6,570 bases of DNA from Actinomycetota bacterium. Lineage in GTDB: Bacteria; Actinomycetota; Acidimicrobiia; Acidimicrobiales; Acidimicrobiaceae. A model generated the notes under the pieces. It ran no database searches and was not told the DNA's origin. It saw only the letters and a list, made by a program, of their open reading frames with translations. Position numbers and translations under genes: made by a program. Location: contig DAHVOF010000233.1 in the NCBI GenBank assembly GCA_027318945.1, positions 1 to 6,570 on the forward strand, read 5' to 3'. The number at the start of each line of letters is the position of its first letter. The stretch's first letter is position 1. Positions 6,203 through 6,570 of the stretch are shown here, piece after piece.

Positions 6203-6570
6203 CTAATCCTTACTCTTAAGCATAAGTCCGCGCTCTTGCAGGCGCGAAGTCACCTCATCGAGAGACTTCTGACCGAAGTTTGTTATCGAAAGAAGGTCAT
6301 CAGCAGTTCGCATGATCAACTCCCCAATGGTGTTGATCTGAGCTCTTTTAAGGCAATTGCGAGGTCTCTCGGTTAGATCCAGCTCCTCTATAGGCAAACT
6401 GAGATCGGGCGAAACTTCCTCCTCCTCGACAATCTCTGAAAGCTCCAAGCCCATTGGATTCTCGCTCATATCGGCTATGACCCCGAATAGGGTGCGCAGC
6501 GTATCTCCCGCTGAGGCAAGCGCCTCGAGCGGCGTTATGGACCCATCACTCTCTATGTCAAGTACGAGCA
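6203..6570 (-). CDS. rpoA: RNA polymerase alpha subunit, C-terminal part (5' end outside window)
   Basis: The frame runs off the right edge of the window, and the last 121 residues are visible. They begin LVLDIESDGSITPLEALASA, the end of the alpha N-terminal dimerisation domain. An acidic linker (EIVEEEEVSPD) follows, then the alpha CTD, which contacts UP-element DNA and activators. The CTD shows LTERPRNCLKRAQINTIGEL, where the first Arg matches the DNA-binding Arg265 of E. coli and Asn-Cys match 268-269. It also shows ITNFGQKSLDEV, with the Gly, Lys and Ser of the DNA-binding surface. The protein stops at KSKD, shortly after the CTD core, without the long tail of many actinobacterial alphas. 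The Met at 6467-6469 is internal, since clear RpoA sequence continues upstream of it. It is followed by rplQ after 2 bases. Confidence 0.97.
   Translation of the reverse strand, partial: LVLDIESDGSITPLEALASAGDTLRTLFGVIADMSENPMGLELSEIVEEEEVSPDLSLPIEELDLTERPRNCLKRAQINTIGELIMRTADDLLSITNFGQKSLDEVTSRLQERGLMLKSKD

Noticed and set aside
6467..6469. Met codon as the start of a short 88-residue protein
   Set aside because: Typical RpoA sequence (SDGSITPLEALASAGDTLR) continues upstream to the window edge, so this Met is internal to rpoA.

Overview
The window is almost entirely a conserved bacterial housekeeping block on the minus strand, with the 3' end of one glycosyltransferase gene entering from the left on the plus strand. 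In the direction of transcription (right to left) the minus-strand order is rpoA (3' end only), rplQ, truA, then a 143-base gap, rplM, rpsI, glmM, an 84-base gap, and glmS. This order is typical of Actinomycetota. GC content is near 50% by eye, which is low for that phylum. Together with RpoA and TruA motif details, this makes a mid-GC Acidimicrobiia-like actinobacterium my best guess, held with modest confidence and from memory of the families only.

Region by region: 1-774 (+) is the C-terminal part of a GT4-type glycosyltransferase. 748-2592 (-) is glmS, convergent with it and overlapping it by 27 bases. 2593-2676 is a leader that holds a six-codon mini-ORF with a very strong Shine-Dalgarno sequence, ending four bases before glmS. 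2677-3993 (-) is glmM, 4001-4393 (-) rpsI and 4409-4858 (-) rplM, all tightly spaced. 4859-5001 is a structured leader ahead of rplM. 5002-5850 (-) is truA, 5847-6200 (-) rplQ, and 6203-6570 (-) the end of rpoA.

Functionally there are two themes. The first is the gene-expression machinery: RNA polymerase alpha, ribosomal proteins L17, L13 and S9, and tRNA pseudouridine synthase TruA. The second is amino-sugar synthesis: GlmS makes glucosamine-6-phosphate and GlmM isomerises it to glucosamine-1-phosphate, towards UDP-GlcNAc for peptidoglycan. GlmU, the next enzyme, is not in the window. The 7-base gap between rpsI and glmM suggests that cell-wall precursor synthesis is co-transcribed with ribosomal proteins.

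I see no mobile element, CRISPR array, tRNA/rRNA gene or obviously new system. The items most worth a second look are the glmS mini-ORF leader, the potential three-way-junction RNA ahead of rplM, and the unusual residues next to the catalytic Asp of TruA.
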